NCBI GenBank assembly: GCA_051646925.1
Contig: JBOFDK010000061.1
Coordinates: 1 to 30,887, forward strand
Length of the DNA stretch: 30,887 bases
DNA from: JBOFDK01 sp051646925
Lineage (GTDB): Bacteria > Bacillota > Clostridia > Lachnospirales > Cellulosilyticaceae
Reading direction: 5' to 3'
The position numbers were made by a program, and so were the translations under genes. The notes under the pieces are model-generated. The model was given only the letters and a program-made list of their open reading frames with translations. It did not search any database and was not told where the DNA came from. Positions 1 through 8,066 of the stretch are shown one piece after another; position 1 is the stretch's first letter; every line of letters starts with the position of its first letter.

Positions 1-148
1 CTAATATGTACCATTCGTTGTATGGGAATTTAAGCCCTCGGACTACTATATCAAACCAAAGTAGCTTTAAGCAAAATGGAGTAGGATGAACAGGGAATTA
101 AACATACTTTATAGAGTTCTATAAGGTTTTGGCAACGGAGGAGTCATA
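1..148. other. Unassigned left edge upstream of murF
   Basis: No protein could be assigned here. One frame is open from the window edge to a TGA at 87-89 (about 28 codons). It could be the tail of an upstream gene, but it does not resemble the MurE or SpoVD C-termini one would expect next to murF. A weak hairpin (CTACT at 44-48 pairing with AGTAG at 60-64) lies inside it. The part nearest murF carries a second hairpin (listed separately) and the murF ribosome-binding site GGAGGAG at 137-143. Confidence 0.3.
107..130 (+). terminator. Weak terminator- or attenuator-like hairpin before murF
   Basis: An 8-bp stem (CTTTATAG at 107-114, CTATAAGG at 119-126, one G-U pair) closes a 4-nt loop and is followed by only four T residues. 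It may attenuate transcription entering murF, or be a leftover of an upstream gene end. The short T-run makes termination uncertain. Confidence 0.25.
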
Positions 149-1537
149 ATGGAGTTAAGCATTCAAGAAATTATTCATGCAACCGGTGGAAGATGTTTAA
201 ACAAACAAAAAAATGGCAATATATTAATTGATTCCATTACAACGGACACACGTCAAGTATCAAAAAATAGTTTGTTTATCCCTCTAAAAGGGGAACGTTT
301 TGATGGACATAATTATATTAAGCAAGCATTTGAAAAAGGTGCAATTGCTACATTAACAGAACATCAAGTGGTTGTAGATGAAGAATTGGTGACAATTTGG
401 GTTGCAAATACTCAGCAAGCATTGTTAGATTTAGCATCTTATTATAGAACTAAATTTGATATTCCAGTTATTGCAATTACAGGAAGTGTTGGAAAAACTA
501 CGACAAAAGATTTAATAGCATCTGTACTAGGTGCTAAATTTAATGTTTTGAAGACCGAAGGAAACTTTAATAACGAAATAGGTATGCCGCTAACACTATT
601 TAAACTTAATAAGCAACATGAAATTGCAGTTATTGAGATGGGTATGAACCATTTTAATGAAATTCATAGGCTTAGTAGTTGCGCAATGCCAAATGTAGCA
701 GTTATTACAAATATTGGAGTTTCACATATAGAAAATTTAGGAAGTCAAACAGGCATTTTAGAAGCAAAACTGGAAATTGTAGATGGACTAAAAGAAGGCG
801 GACCATTAATTATAAATGGCGATGATAATTTATTAAATACGGCATCTGTAAGTAATAGAACAATTACAAAATGTGGATTTGGTGAAAATAATAGTTACAG
901 AGCTGAAAATATTAAGATTGATGGACAATTAACATATGCAAATGTCATTACACCACTAGAAAATTTTGAAATTTGTATTCCAGCAATTGGAGAACATATG
1001 GTATACAATAGTTTGGTAGCAATTGCAGTTGCCCAGTACTATAATCTTTCAAAACAACAAATATTAGATGGATTAATGGCATATATGCCAAGCAAGATGC
1101 GTATGAATATAAAGACTTATTCTAATAACATAACAGTACTAGATGATGCGTATAATGCAAGTCCGGACTCTATGTTAGCGGCACTAAAAGTGCTAACACA
1201 TTTTGAAACAGAAGGTAATCGCATAGCTATTTTAGGCGATATGTTTGAAATGGGAGAGTTAGGACCTGAATATCATGAAAAAGTCGGAACATATGTTGCT
1301 AAACAAAAAGTTGATATATTATGCACAGTAGGAACGCTTGCAAAAAATATTGCAGTTGGAGCTGAAAAAACATTAACCAACCGAAGTATGCAATATTATC
1401 ATTACAATACAAAAGAACAATGTATAACTGCGCTACATGAATGGATTAAACCACATGATACTGTGCTTTTAAAAGCATCTAGGGGCATGGCGTTTGAAGA
1501 AATCGTAGAGGCAATAGGAAAGGTGAACAAAAAATGA
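149..1537 (+). CDS. murF: UDP-N-acetylmuramoyl-tripeptide--D-alanyl-D-alanine ligase (MurF)
   Basis: MurF is the last cytoplasmic amino-acid ligase of peptidoglycan synthesis. It uses ATP to add D-Ala-D-Ala to UDP-MurNAc-tripeptide. The 462-residue product has the Mur ligase layout: an N-terminal UDP-substrate domain (about 1-105, with TTDTRQV near 31-37), a central ATPase domain with P-loop GKTTTK at 115-120 and the MurF-type segment EGNFNNEIGMPLTLF just after, and a C-terminal domain with DDAYNASPDSM, characteristic of the family. The ATG follows GGAGGAG (137-143) by 5 nt. Its stop overlaps the mraY start (ATGA), so the two are translationally coupled. The length is normal and there are no frame breaks. 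Confidence 0.96.
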   Translation: MELSIQEIIHATGGRCLNKQKNGNILIDSITTDTRQVSKNSLFIPLKGERFDGHNYIKQAFEKGAIATLTEHQVVVDEELVTIWVANTQQALLDLASYYRTKFDIPVIAITGSVGKTTTKDLIASVLGAKFNVLKTEGNFNNEIGMPLTLFKLNKQHEIAVIEMGMNHFNEIHRLSSCAMPNVAVITNIGVSHIENLGSQTGILEAKLEIVDGLKEGGPLIINGDDNLLNTASVSNRTITKCGFGENNSYRAENIKIDGQLTYANVITPLENFEICIPAIGEHMVYNSLVAIAVAQYYNLSKQQILDGLMAYMPSKMRMNIKTYSNNITVLDDAYNASPDSMLAALKVLTHFETEGNRIAILGDMFEMGELGPEYHEKVGTYVAKQKVDILCTVGTLAKNIAVGAEKTLTNRSMQYYHYNTKEQCITALHEWIKPHDTVLLKASRGMAFEEIVEAIGKVNKK

Positions 1538-2490
1538 TTAATCAAGCACTATATGCTGTACTAATAGCTTTTTTTCTTAATATCGTAATAAGCCCTATTA
1601 TGATTCCTTTTTTAAAAAGGCTAAAATTTGGGCAAAATATACGTGATGATGGGCCACAATCACATTTGAAAAAAACAGGAACTCCTACGATGGGCGGTAT
1701 TATTATACTAATAAGTATTGTAACGACGAGCTTATTGTTTGTGACAGGTAATAAGCAGTTGCAGACAGTACTATTTGTTACGTTAGGATTTGGCGTAATA
1801 GGGTTTTTTGATGATTATATAAAAGTTGTTAAAAAAAGATCATTAGGACTTACGCCAATGCAAAAAATTATGGGGCAACTTATTGTAACTATGATATTTG
1901 CATATTTATTAAAATTTTATGTAGAACTAGATACAAGAATTTTATTACCATTTACAAATGGAGAATTTTACTTAGATATCGGTATTTTATATTGGCCATT
2001 ATTAGTTGTGGGTGTTTTAGCTATTGTAAACGCGGTGAATTTAACGGATGGACTTGATGGATTGGCATCTAGCGTAACAGTACTAGTTTCGACTTTCTTC
2101 GTGTTTGTAGCGTTAGCAGCAGGAAGTTCAGTATCACCATTAGCAGCGGCAGTAGTTGGAAGTTTGATGGGATTCTTACTATTTAACACATATCCTGCAA
2201 AAGTATTTATGGGTGATACGGGATCATTGGCATTAGGCGGATTTGTAGCAGGTATTGCTTTTATATTGAAAATGCCACTTTTTATTTTAATTGTTGGAAT
2301 GATATATGTAATAGAAGTATTATCAGTAACAATTCAAGTATTGTATTTCAAAAAAACTAAAAAGCGTATTTTTAGAATGGCACCTATTCATCATCATTTT
2401 GAACTAGGCGGATGGCCAGAAACAAAAGTAGTTACGATTTTTTGTATTATAACTGCAATGATGTGTCTAGTAGGTCTTATTGCATTATAA
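1534..2490 (+). CDS. mraY: Phospho-N-acetylmuramoyl-pentapeptide transferase (MraY)
   Basis: This integral membrane enzyme transfers phospho-MurNAc-pentapeptide from the UDP-precursor to undecaprenyl phosphate, making lipid I. The 318-residue product is almost wholly hydrophobic, with about ten membrane segments. Cytoplasmic loops carry the family signatures: DDGPQSHLKKTGTPTMGG (38-55), the DD pair at 93-94 in FFDDYIKV, NLTDGLDGL (169-177), GDTGS (227-231) and the HHH triplet at 286-288 followed by FELGGW. The ATG overlaps the murF TGA. The gene lies second in the murF-mraY-murD-ftsW operon, so substrate order matches gene order. Confidence 0.97.
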   Translation: MINQALYAVLIAFFLNIVISPIMIPFLKRLKFGQNIRDDGPQSHLKKTGTPTMGGIIILISIVTTSLLFVTGNKQLQTVLFVTLGFGVIGFFDDYIKVVKKRSLGLTPMQKIMGQLIVTMIFAYLLKFYVELDTRILLPFTNGEFYLDIGILYWPLLVVGVLAIVNAVNLTDGLDGLASSVTVLVSTFFVFVALAAGSSVSPLAAAVVGSLMGFLLFNTYPAKVFMGDTGSLALGGFVAGIAFILKMPLFILIVGMIYVIEVLSVTIQVLYFKKTKKRIFRMAPIHHHFELGGWPETKVVTIFCIITAMMCLVGLIAL

Positions 2491-2508
2491 AAATTTACGG
2501 AGGAGCAA

Positions 2509-3870
2509 ATGAGCCAAATGAAAAGTGTTATTATAATTGGTAGTGCAAGAAGTGGCATTGGGGCTGCAAAACTTGCACATGCTAAAGGGCAAAAAGTTAC
2601 ACTATACGATCAAAAATCTCAGTCGCAAATGAATGATGATTTGAAAAAAACAGTAGATGAGTTAATAGCTTTAGGTATTGAGTTTAAATCTGGAGATATT
2701 ATAGATTTAAAAAATTATGATGAGATAATTGTAAGTCCAGGAGTGCCATTTGATTTACCCTTTTTAGAAGATGCAAAAAAAAATGGTAAAAAAGTAATTG
2801 GCGAGTTTGAATATGCCTGGGGTTACTGCGAAGCAGAAGTAGTAGCAATTACAGGAACAAATGGTAAAACAACAACAACTGCACTTGTCGGTGAAATTAT
2901 AAAAGCTCATAATGAAAATACATTTATTGTGGGTAATATTGGGCGTGCTTTCAGTGAAGATGTCCAAATAATTCCACCAAATGGTATTGTTGTTGCAGAG
3001 GTAAGTAGTTTTCAATTAGAATCATCAGATACTTTTCATCCTCGTGTAGCAGCTCTTTTGAATATTTCGCCAGATCACCTAAATAGACATAAAACTATGG
3101 AGAATTATTGTTTAGCAAAATATGCAATAACTAAACAACAAACAGAAAATGATTTTTTCATTCTAAATGGAAATGATCCATATTATGAAGAAGCTAAGAA
3201 ATATAGTAAAGCAAAAATTGTTACATTTGATGGACAAAAAAGTGTTGAATATGGCACGTTTGCAAAAGATGGTAAATTGTTTGAAAACATGTCAAAACAT
3301 TGTAATGAAATTTGTGAAATTAAAGATTTGAAAGTTTTAGGTAAACATAACATAGAAAATGTATTAGCAGCAATAGCTATAGCAAAAGGAATTGGTGTAC
3401 CTAATGATGTTATTACGAACATAGTAAAAAACTTTAAAGGTGTTGAACATAGAATAGAGTATGTGGCAACAAAAAATGATGTAGATTATTATAATGATTC
3501 AAAAGCAACAAATGTTGGGGCAGCAATACCAGGACTTTGCGCAATGCAACGCTTAGTACATTTGATTGCAGGGGGAATAGATAAACAAACAAGTTTTGCT
3601 GAATGGATTGAATTGTTTAATAAACGTGTTAAAAAACTATATCTTATTGGTGAAACAAAGTTTCAGATAGCAGAAGAATGTAAAAAAGTAGGATTTACAA
3701 ATTTTGAAATATATGAAACGTTTGAAGAAGCAGTGCTTGCAGCGGCAGCTAAGGCGCAGCCAAAAGAGTGTGTATTATTATCACCAGCATGTGCTAGTTG
3801 GGATATGTTTGAAAGTTATGAACAAAGAGGGGAATTGTTTAAACAAATAGTTAATAATATAGAGGGGTGA
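2509..3870 (+). CDS. murD: UDP-N-acetylmuramoyl-L-alanine--D-glutamate ligase (MurD)
   Basis: MurD adds D-glutamate to UDP-MurNAc-L-Ala in the cytoplasm. The 453-residue protein shows a Rossmann-like N-terminal domain (GSARSGIGAAK at 11-21), the ATP loop GTNGKTTTT (116-124), the central EVSSFQLE motif with the downstream NISPDHLNRH, and a C-terminal domain ending in the MurD-type LLSPACASWDMFESYEQRG. SD GGAGGAG (2499-2505) places the start at 2509 rather than at the ATG four codons later. Only 18 nt separate it from mraY and 7 nt from ftsW, whose SD overlaps the murD stop. Confidence 0.97.
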   Translation: MSQMKSVIIIGSARSGIGAAKLAHAKGQKVTLYDQKSQSQMNDDLKKTVDELIALGIEFKSGDIIDLKNYDEIIVSPGVPFDLPFLEDAKKNGKKVIGEFEYAWGYCEAEVVAITGTNGKTTTTALVGEIIKAHNENTFIVGNIGRAFSEDVQIIPPNGIVVAEVSSFQLESSDTFHPRVAALLNISPDHLNRHKTMENYCLAKYAITKQQTENDFFILNGNDPYYEEAKKYSKAKIVTFDGQKSVEYGTFAKDGKLFENMSKHCNEICEIKDLKVLGKHNIENVLAAIAIAKGIGVPNDVITNIVKNFKGVEHRIEYVATKNDVDYYNDSKATNVGAAIPGLCAMQRLVHLIAGGIDKQTSFAEWIELFNKRVKKLYLIGETKFQIAEECKKVGFTNFEIYETFEEAVLAAAAKAQPKECVLLSPACASWDMFESYEQRGELFKQIVNNIEG

Positions 3871-3877
3871 GCAAAAA

Positions 3878-5083
3878 ATGGTTAAAAATTCAGATAAACT
3901 TACCACAAAGAAAAAAGGCCCGTCTAAGCATACACCAGATATTTTACTTATTACTATTATCATTTTGATTGTTGCATTTGGAGTTGTAATGGTTTATAGT
4001 GCAAGTCACTATTACGGGATGAATACAAGAAATGATCCGTTTGTTTTTGCTAGAAAGCAAGCAGTTATTGGATTTATAGGAATTTGCTGTATGTTATTTA
4101 TAACAAACAAGCTAGATTATAGAGTTTTATCCAATATGGGTTTAGCACGTTTGTTATATTGGGGCTCAATAGTAATTTCTTTAAGTGTTTTTGTAATTGG
4201 TGTTGAAATTAATGGTGCCAAACGTTGGTTTCCATTACCGTTTGGATTAAGTTTTCAGCCATCAGAAATAGTTAAAATAGGAATGATAGTTATGCTATCG
4301 GCCTATATTGTAAAAAACAAAAAGTATATGCATCAAATACAAAAAGTTTTGAGGGCAAGTGTGATTATTTTAATTCCAACAATGCTTATTGCGTTAGAAA
4401 ATATGAGTTCAGCACTAGTTATTGCAACAGTAGGGTTTGTAATTTTATTTGTATCAACGCCACGAGTGTGGTATTACATATTGGGAATTTTAGGTCTTGC
4501 TACCGTTATTTTTGGGGTTTATATGTTAGCAATGAACACAGATTCCACTAAAGAAATAGGTGGACCTGTTGGGAAATTTTTAAAGCAATATCGATTGGAT
4601 CGTGTTCGTGTATGGAAAGATCCATGGTTAGATCCAACAGATAAAGGGTATCAACCAATTCAGTCACTTTATGCTGTAGGTTCGGGAGGTGTATTTGGAA
4701 AAGGGCTAGGCCAAAGTATACAAAAATTAGGATTTTTACCTGAGCCATATAATGATATTATTTTTGCAGTTATTTGTGAAGAATTAGGATTAGTTGGTGC
4801 GGTATTACTGTTACTCGCATACGGAGTACTTATTGCAAGGGGATTAGCAATCGCGCAGAATGCATATGATTTTTTTGGATCGTTAGTAGCCGTCGGTATT
4901 TCGACAATGGTAGGAGTACAAGTAATAATTAATGTTGCAGTTAACACCAATTCATTGCCGACAACAGGTATGCAGTTACCTATGGTTAGTTACGGAGGAA
5001 CAGCGTTATTAATATTACTATGTTCATTAGGATTATTAACGAATATTTCAAGAACATCATCAATTAGTAAACTAGTTGAATAA
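3878..5083 (+). CDS. ftsW: SEDS-family septal peptidoglycan polymerase (FtsW/SpoVE)
   Basis: SEDS proteins are multipass membrane glycosyltransferases that polymerise lipid II together with a class B penicillin-binding protein. FtsW acts at the division septum. The 401-residue product starts with a charged cytoplasmic tail and has about ten membrane helices. Hallmarks are NGAKRWF with QPSEIVK (the first conserved loop), GGVFGKGLGQS, the extracellular LPEPYNDIIFAVICEELG, and the C-terminal LPTTGMQLPMVSYGGT. SD GAGGGGTG lies across the murD stop. In Bacillus the gene at this place between murD and murG is the sporulation paralogue spoVE, so FtsW and SpoVE cannot be told apart from sequence alone. 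No murG follows; a terminator does. Confidence 0.92.
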   Translation: MVKNSDKLTTKKKGPSKHTPDILLITIIILIVAFGVVMVYSASHYYGMNTRNDPFVFARKQAVIGFIGICCMLFITNKLDYRVLSNMGLARLLYWGSIVISLSVFVIGVEINGAKRWFPLPFGLSFQPSEIVKIGMIVMLSAYIVKNKKYMHQIQKVLRASVIILIPTMLIALENMSSALVIATVGFVILFVSTPRVWYYILGILGLATVIFGVYMLAMNTDSTKEIGGPVGKFLKQYRLDRVRVWKDPWLDPTDKGYQPIQSLYAVGSGGVFGKGLGQSIQKLGFLPEPYNDIIFAVICEELGLVGAVLLLLAYGVLIARGLAIAQNAYDFFGSLVAVGISTMVGVQVIINVAVNTNSLPTTGMQLPMVSYGGTALLILLCSLGLLTNISRTSSISKLVE

Positions 5084-5085
5084 AC

Positions 5086-5121
5086 AAAAAAAAGAGAATT
5101 ATATAATTCTCTTTTTTTTTT
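5086..5121 (+). terminator. Intrinsic terminator after ftsW
   Basis: A 15-bp stem (arms 5086-5100 and 5105-5119, core AGAGAATT/AATTCTCT) with an ATAT loop runs into a T tract ending at 5121. The A-run on the left would let it work on the other strand too, but no convergent gene is present. It ends the murF operon and separates it from ftsQ. Confidence 0.9.
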
Positions 5122-5132
5122 GTTTATTTTTT

Positions 5133-5161
5133 TTGAATGAATAATAATATTATGATATACT
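5133..5161 (+). promoter_or_regulatory. Candidate sigma-A promoter for divIB/ftsQ
   Basis: TTGAAT (5133-5138), a 17-bp spacer and TATACT (5156-5161), directly after the ftsW terminator. The implied start near 5168 would leave a leader of only about a dozen bases with the SD (GAGGTGG) at its very 5' end. The true start may therefore be slightly different. Confidence 0.55.
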
Positions 5162-5180
5162 GAAAAACAGAGGTGGTTAA

Positions 5181-5876
5181 ATGAAAAAATGGACATATGC
5201 TATAGGTCTTATTATTTTGGGGCTTATAACTATTTTTATACTGCCGATATGGCAAGTTGATCAAATTATTATTAAGGGAAATGAGGTATATACTGAAGAA
5301 GAAATTAGAACTGCAATGACATTATCAGAAGGAATGCATATAACACAACTAAATAAAGAAAAAGTAGTTGACGAAATAAGTATTTTTCCGTATATGGGTA
5401 CAGTTGATGTAGCTTATAAATTTCCAAATGATGTAATAATTAATATACATGAACGACGGCCACTCGGATATGTACGATTTCTAGATACATATATTGCAAT
5501 AGATGAGGATGGATTTGCAGTAGAACAAAGTTCAACTAGAAGAATGAAGTTACCTATTATTGAAGGATTACAGTTTAATCAAGTAACAATAGGTGGACAA
5601 ATTCAAATTGAAAACACAGCACAAATGCAAACTTTAAAAGAAATAACACGTATATTACGGAAATATGAATTTTTTGAGACGGTTGATGTCATAGAAGTAG
5701 CTAATATAGAACAAATGCACTTGTATGTTGATAAGTTAAATGTTATAATTGGGGATATCAGAGATTTTGACAAAAAGGTCAGATATTTGATAGAGGTACA
5801 CAAACAATATGCGATGGGTATTTTAGATTTATCGCTTATAGATACCAAACAGGCTATTTTAAAGCCATTAAGCTAA
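5181..5876 (+). CDS. divIB: Cell division protein DivIB/FtsQ
   Basis: DivIB/FtsQ is a bitopic membrane protein of the division complex that links septal wall synthases with FtsL and DivIC. The 231-residue product has a short cytoplasmic N-terminus, one membrane segment (about 5-25), then an extracellular POTRA domain (about 28-100: VDQIIIKGNEVYTEEEI, then SIFPYMGTVDVAYKFPNDVIINIHERRP split over strand and helix). The beta domain follows (YIAIDEDGFAVE onward). It is a little shorter than the Bacillus protein, lacking the long C-terminal tail. It has its own promoter and is followed 59 nt later by ftsZ, which also has a promoter. Confidence 0.85.
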   Translation: MKKWTYAIGLIILGLITIFILPIWQVDQIIIKGNEVYTEEEIRTAMTLSEGMHITQLNKEKVVDEISIFPYMGTVDVAYKFPNDVIINIHERRPLGYVRFLDTYIAIDEDGFAVEQSSTRRMKLPIIEGLQFNQVTIGGQIQIENTAQMQTLKEITRILRKYEFFETVDVIEVANIEQMHLYVDKLNVIIGDIRDFDKKVRYLIEVHKQYAMGILDLSLIDTKQAILKPLS

Positions 5877-5879
5877 TCG

Positions 5880-5908
5880 TTAACAATATAAATTTAAATA
5901 AGTATAAT
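5880..5908 (+). promoter_or_regulatory. Strong sigma-A-type promoter for ftsZ
   Basis: TTAACA (5880-5885), exactly 17 bp, then a perfect TATAAT (5903-5908). The expected start near 5915 lies just before the SD AAGGGGGAG (5921-5929). It gives ftsZ transcription independent of ftsQ. Confidence 0.75.
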
Positions 5909-5935
5909 TTACAAGATAAGAAGGGGGAGTACGTC

Positions 5936-7051
5936 TTGATCGAGATGATGAAGGAAAAACAGAGTGGAGACGCACAAATTAAAGTTATCGGTGTTGGTGG
6001 TGGTGGAAACAATGCCGTAGATCGAATGATTCAACAAGGTCTTGCAGGCGTTGATTTTATTACAATTAATACGGATCATCAAGCGTTATCACGCTCAAAT
6101 GCACCAGTTAAAATTCAAATTGGTGAAAAAATGACGCGTGGATTAGGAGCAGGTGCAAATCCAGAAATTGGTACAAAGTCAGCTGAAGAAAGTCGCGAAG
6201 AAATTATCCAATCTATCAAAGGTACGGACATGCTATTTATCACAGCTGGTATGGGTGGTGGAACAGGAACTGGAGCAGCACCGGTTCTTGCAAGTATCGC
6301 AAAAGAGCAAGGTATTTTGACAGTAGGGGTTGTTACAAAACCTTTTAGTTTTGAAGGTAGAAAACGTATGTTAAATGCGGAAAAAGGAATTGAAGAACTA
6401 AAAAAATCAGTAGATACATTAGTAATTATTCCTAACGATAAAATATTACAAGTTATTGACAAGAAAACAACAATGTTTGAAGCTTTTTCAAAAGCTGATG
6501 ATGTTTTACAACAAGGTGTACAAGGTATTGCAGATCTAATCTCTAATCCTGGTGTAATTAACCTTGACTTTGCAGATGTTAGAACTATTATGAACAATAA
6601 AGGTATTGCTCATATGGGTATTGGACGTGCTGCTGGTGAAAACAGAGCTGAAGAAGCAATTAAACAAGCAATTAGCAGTCCATTACTTGATACAACTATT
6701 AATGGTGCAAGATGTGTACTTATCAATATGGCTGGTGGTGAATCACTAGCACTTATGGAAGCTAATATGGGTGCAAACCTAATTTATGAATGTGTTGATC
6801 CAGATGCAGAAATTATTTTCGGTACATCTATCAATGAAGAATTAGGCGATGAAATTATTATTACAGTAATTGCAACAGATTTTCAAAACAAAGAAATTAT
6901 TCCACAAAAATTTCAAGAAACTGTTAGAACACCAGAAACAGAAGCGACAAGAGAAGAACCTGTAGCAAATATGCCACCAGTTGACGAAAAAAAGACTGTG
7001 TCACAGGAAGTTACAGTAGAAATACCACAGTTTTTAAGACGTACAAGATAA
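5936..7051 (+). CDS. ftsZ: Cell division protein FtsZ
   Basis: FtsZ is the tubulin-like GTPase that polymerises into the cytokinetic ring. In spore formers it also builds the polar septum. The 371-residue product carries the nucleotide-binding KVIGVGGGGNNAV (16-28), tubulin signature GGGTGTGA (107-114), the T7 catalytic loop with NLDFAD (209-214), a low-complexity linker from about 320, and the conserved C-terminal peptide IPQFLRR, which docks partners such as SepF or FtsA. The start is TTG at 5936. SD AAGGGGGAG ends 6 nt upstream of it, while the first ATG (5945) would be 15 nt away, and the TTG gives an N-terminus the length of Bacillus FtsZ. ftsA is absent, as is common in Clostridia. Confidence 0.97.
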   Translation: MIEMMKEKQSGDAQIKVIGVGGGGNNAVDRMIQQGLAGVDFITINTDHQALSRSNAPVKIQIGEKMTRGLGAGANPEIGTKSAEESREEIIQSIKGTDMLFITAGMGGGTGTGAAPVLASIAKEQGILTVGVVTKPFSFEGRKRMLNAEKGIEELKKSVDTLVIIPNDKILQVIDKKTTMFEAFSKADDVLQQGVQGIADLISNPGVINLDFADVRTIMNNKGIAHMGIGRAAGENRAEEAIKQAISSPLLDTTINGARCVLINMAGGESLALMEANMGANLIYECVDPDAEIIFGTSINEELGDEIIITVIATDFQNKEIIPQKFQETVRTPETEATREEPVANMPPVDEKKTVSQEVTVEIPQFLRRTR

Positions 7052-7055
7052 TATT

Positions 7056-7095
7056 AAAAAAAGATACGATTTATGTCGTATCTTTTTTTTTTTTT
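7056..7095 (+). terminator. Intrinsic terminator after ftsZ
   Basis: A 14-bp stem (7056-7069 with 7076-7089, core GATACGA/TCGTATC) around a 6-nt loop is followed by continued T residues to 7095. It insulates the division genes from the sporulation sigma cassette. Confidence 0.92.
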
Positions 7096-7106
7096 ACTCT
7101 ATTGTT

Positions 7107-7139
7107 TTTACAAAATTTGTAAAGAAGTTCTTATACAAT
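7107..7139 (+). promoter_or_regulatory. Palindrome and long-spacer promoter candidate before spoIIGA
   Basis: A perfect 17-bp inverted repeat, TTTACAAA-A-TTTGTAAA, occupies 7107-7123. Its first six bases (TTTACA) could be a -35 element for TACAAT at 7134-7139, with a 21-bp spacer. The Bacillus spoIIG promoter is known for an unusually long spacer of 22 bp and activation by Spo0A. No good Spo0A box (TGNCGAA) is visible here, so the link is by position and spacing only. Confidence 0.4.
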
Positions 7140-7181
7140 AAAAAGAGATTGATTGTATACAGAAGATAAGGGGGGAATTTT

Positions 7182-8051
7182 GTGCAGGTAATATATATTG
7201 ATATTTTATTTATATTAAATTTTGTAATGGACTTATTGATATTTGGAATAGTAGGTAGACTTTCTAATAAAAAAATTAAAATGACAACTTACATTTATGG
7301 AAGTATGATTGCAGCTACATTATATTGTGCGACGGTTTTAATTAGAAGCTTACAAAGTGTACCTATTATGATTTGGACAATTATAATTCCCGTTATTCCA
7401 ATTTTAATATTATTCAAACCATCAAATGTAACAACATTTATGAAACACTATGTATTAAGTTGTGTAGTTGCATGGGGTGTAGGTGGTATTGGGTTTAATA
7501 TTTATTATATATTATTACAAAATGGAAAAAATCCTCAAATGGCTATATGGATGCCTGTAATAAGTGGCATAATTTTATTAGTTATTATAGAGCAAAGTAT
7601 GAATGCGATAAAGAGAAAGTTAATTAGATTGCATTATGAGTATGAAATTACAATTGTAAAAGATTCTAAAGAAGTATTGATAAAAGGATTTTTAGATACA
7701 GGAAATCAATTGTATACATTAAATCATATGCCGGTTAGCGTCTTATCAGAAGTAGATATTGAACCTATTTTATCAGAAACACTAAAAAACACTTTAGAAC
7801 TATGTAAAAAAAATGATCCTGTAGAAGTTATTCTTAAAGAAGAAACAGAAAAAATTTATTTAATTCCCTTTGAAAGTGTAGGTTGTGAGCATGGAATTTT
7901 AATAGGGATAGTGGTAGAAAAAATGATTTTAAAACGTGGAGCAGAGTGTCATGAATTAGAAAATTGTATTATTGGAATTTCACCGAGGCCGGTTTTTGAA
8001 AATAACATGTACCAAGGGCTTATTCATCCAGAGTTGATAGTTACAAAATAA
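7182..8051 (+). CDS. spoIIGA: Sporulation sigma-E processing peptidase SpoIIGA
   Basis: SpoIIGA is a membrane aspartic protease that sits in the sporulation septum and removes the pro-sequence of sigma-E in the mother cell when signalled by SpoIIR. The 289-residue product has about five membrane helices in its N-terminal half (1-140) and a soluble C-terminal protease domain. Its active-site motif FLDTGN spans 170-175, with catalytic Asp172 (compare Asp183 in Bacillus). The family C-terminus IIGISPRPVF is present. The start is GTG at 7182, set by the strong SD AAGGGGGGAA (7169-7178). Its target gene sigE begins 15 nt downstream. Confidence 0.93.
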   Translation: MQVIYIDILFILNFVMDLLIFGIVGRLSNKKIKMTTYIYGSMIAATLYCATVLIRSLQSVPIMIWTIIIPVIPILILFKPSNVTTFMKHYVLSCVVAWGVGGIGFNIYYILLQNGKNPQMAIWMPVISGIILLVIIEQSMNAIKRKLIRLHYEYEITIVKDSKEVLIKGFLDTGNQLYTLNHMPVSVLSEVDIEPILSETLKNTLELCKKNDPVEVILKEETEKIYLIPFESVGCEHGILIGIVVEKMILKRGAECHELENCIIGISPRPVFENNMYQGLIHPELIVTK

Positions 8052-8066
8052 GGAGGATATATATCC

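Noticed and set aside
6115..6597. 160-codon open frame on the minus strand inside ftsZ
   Set aside because: It is the antisense shadow of a strongly conserved gene, with no SD and no recognisable protein sequence.
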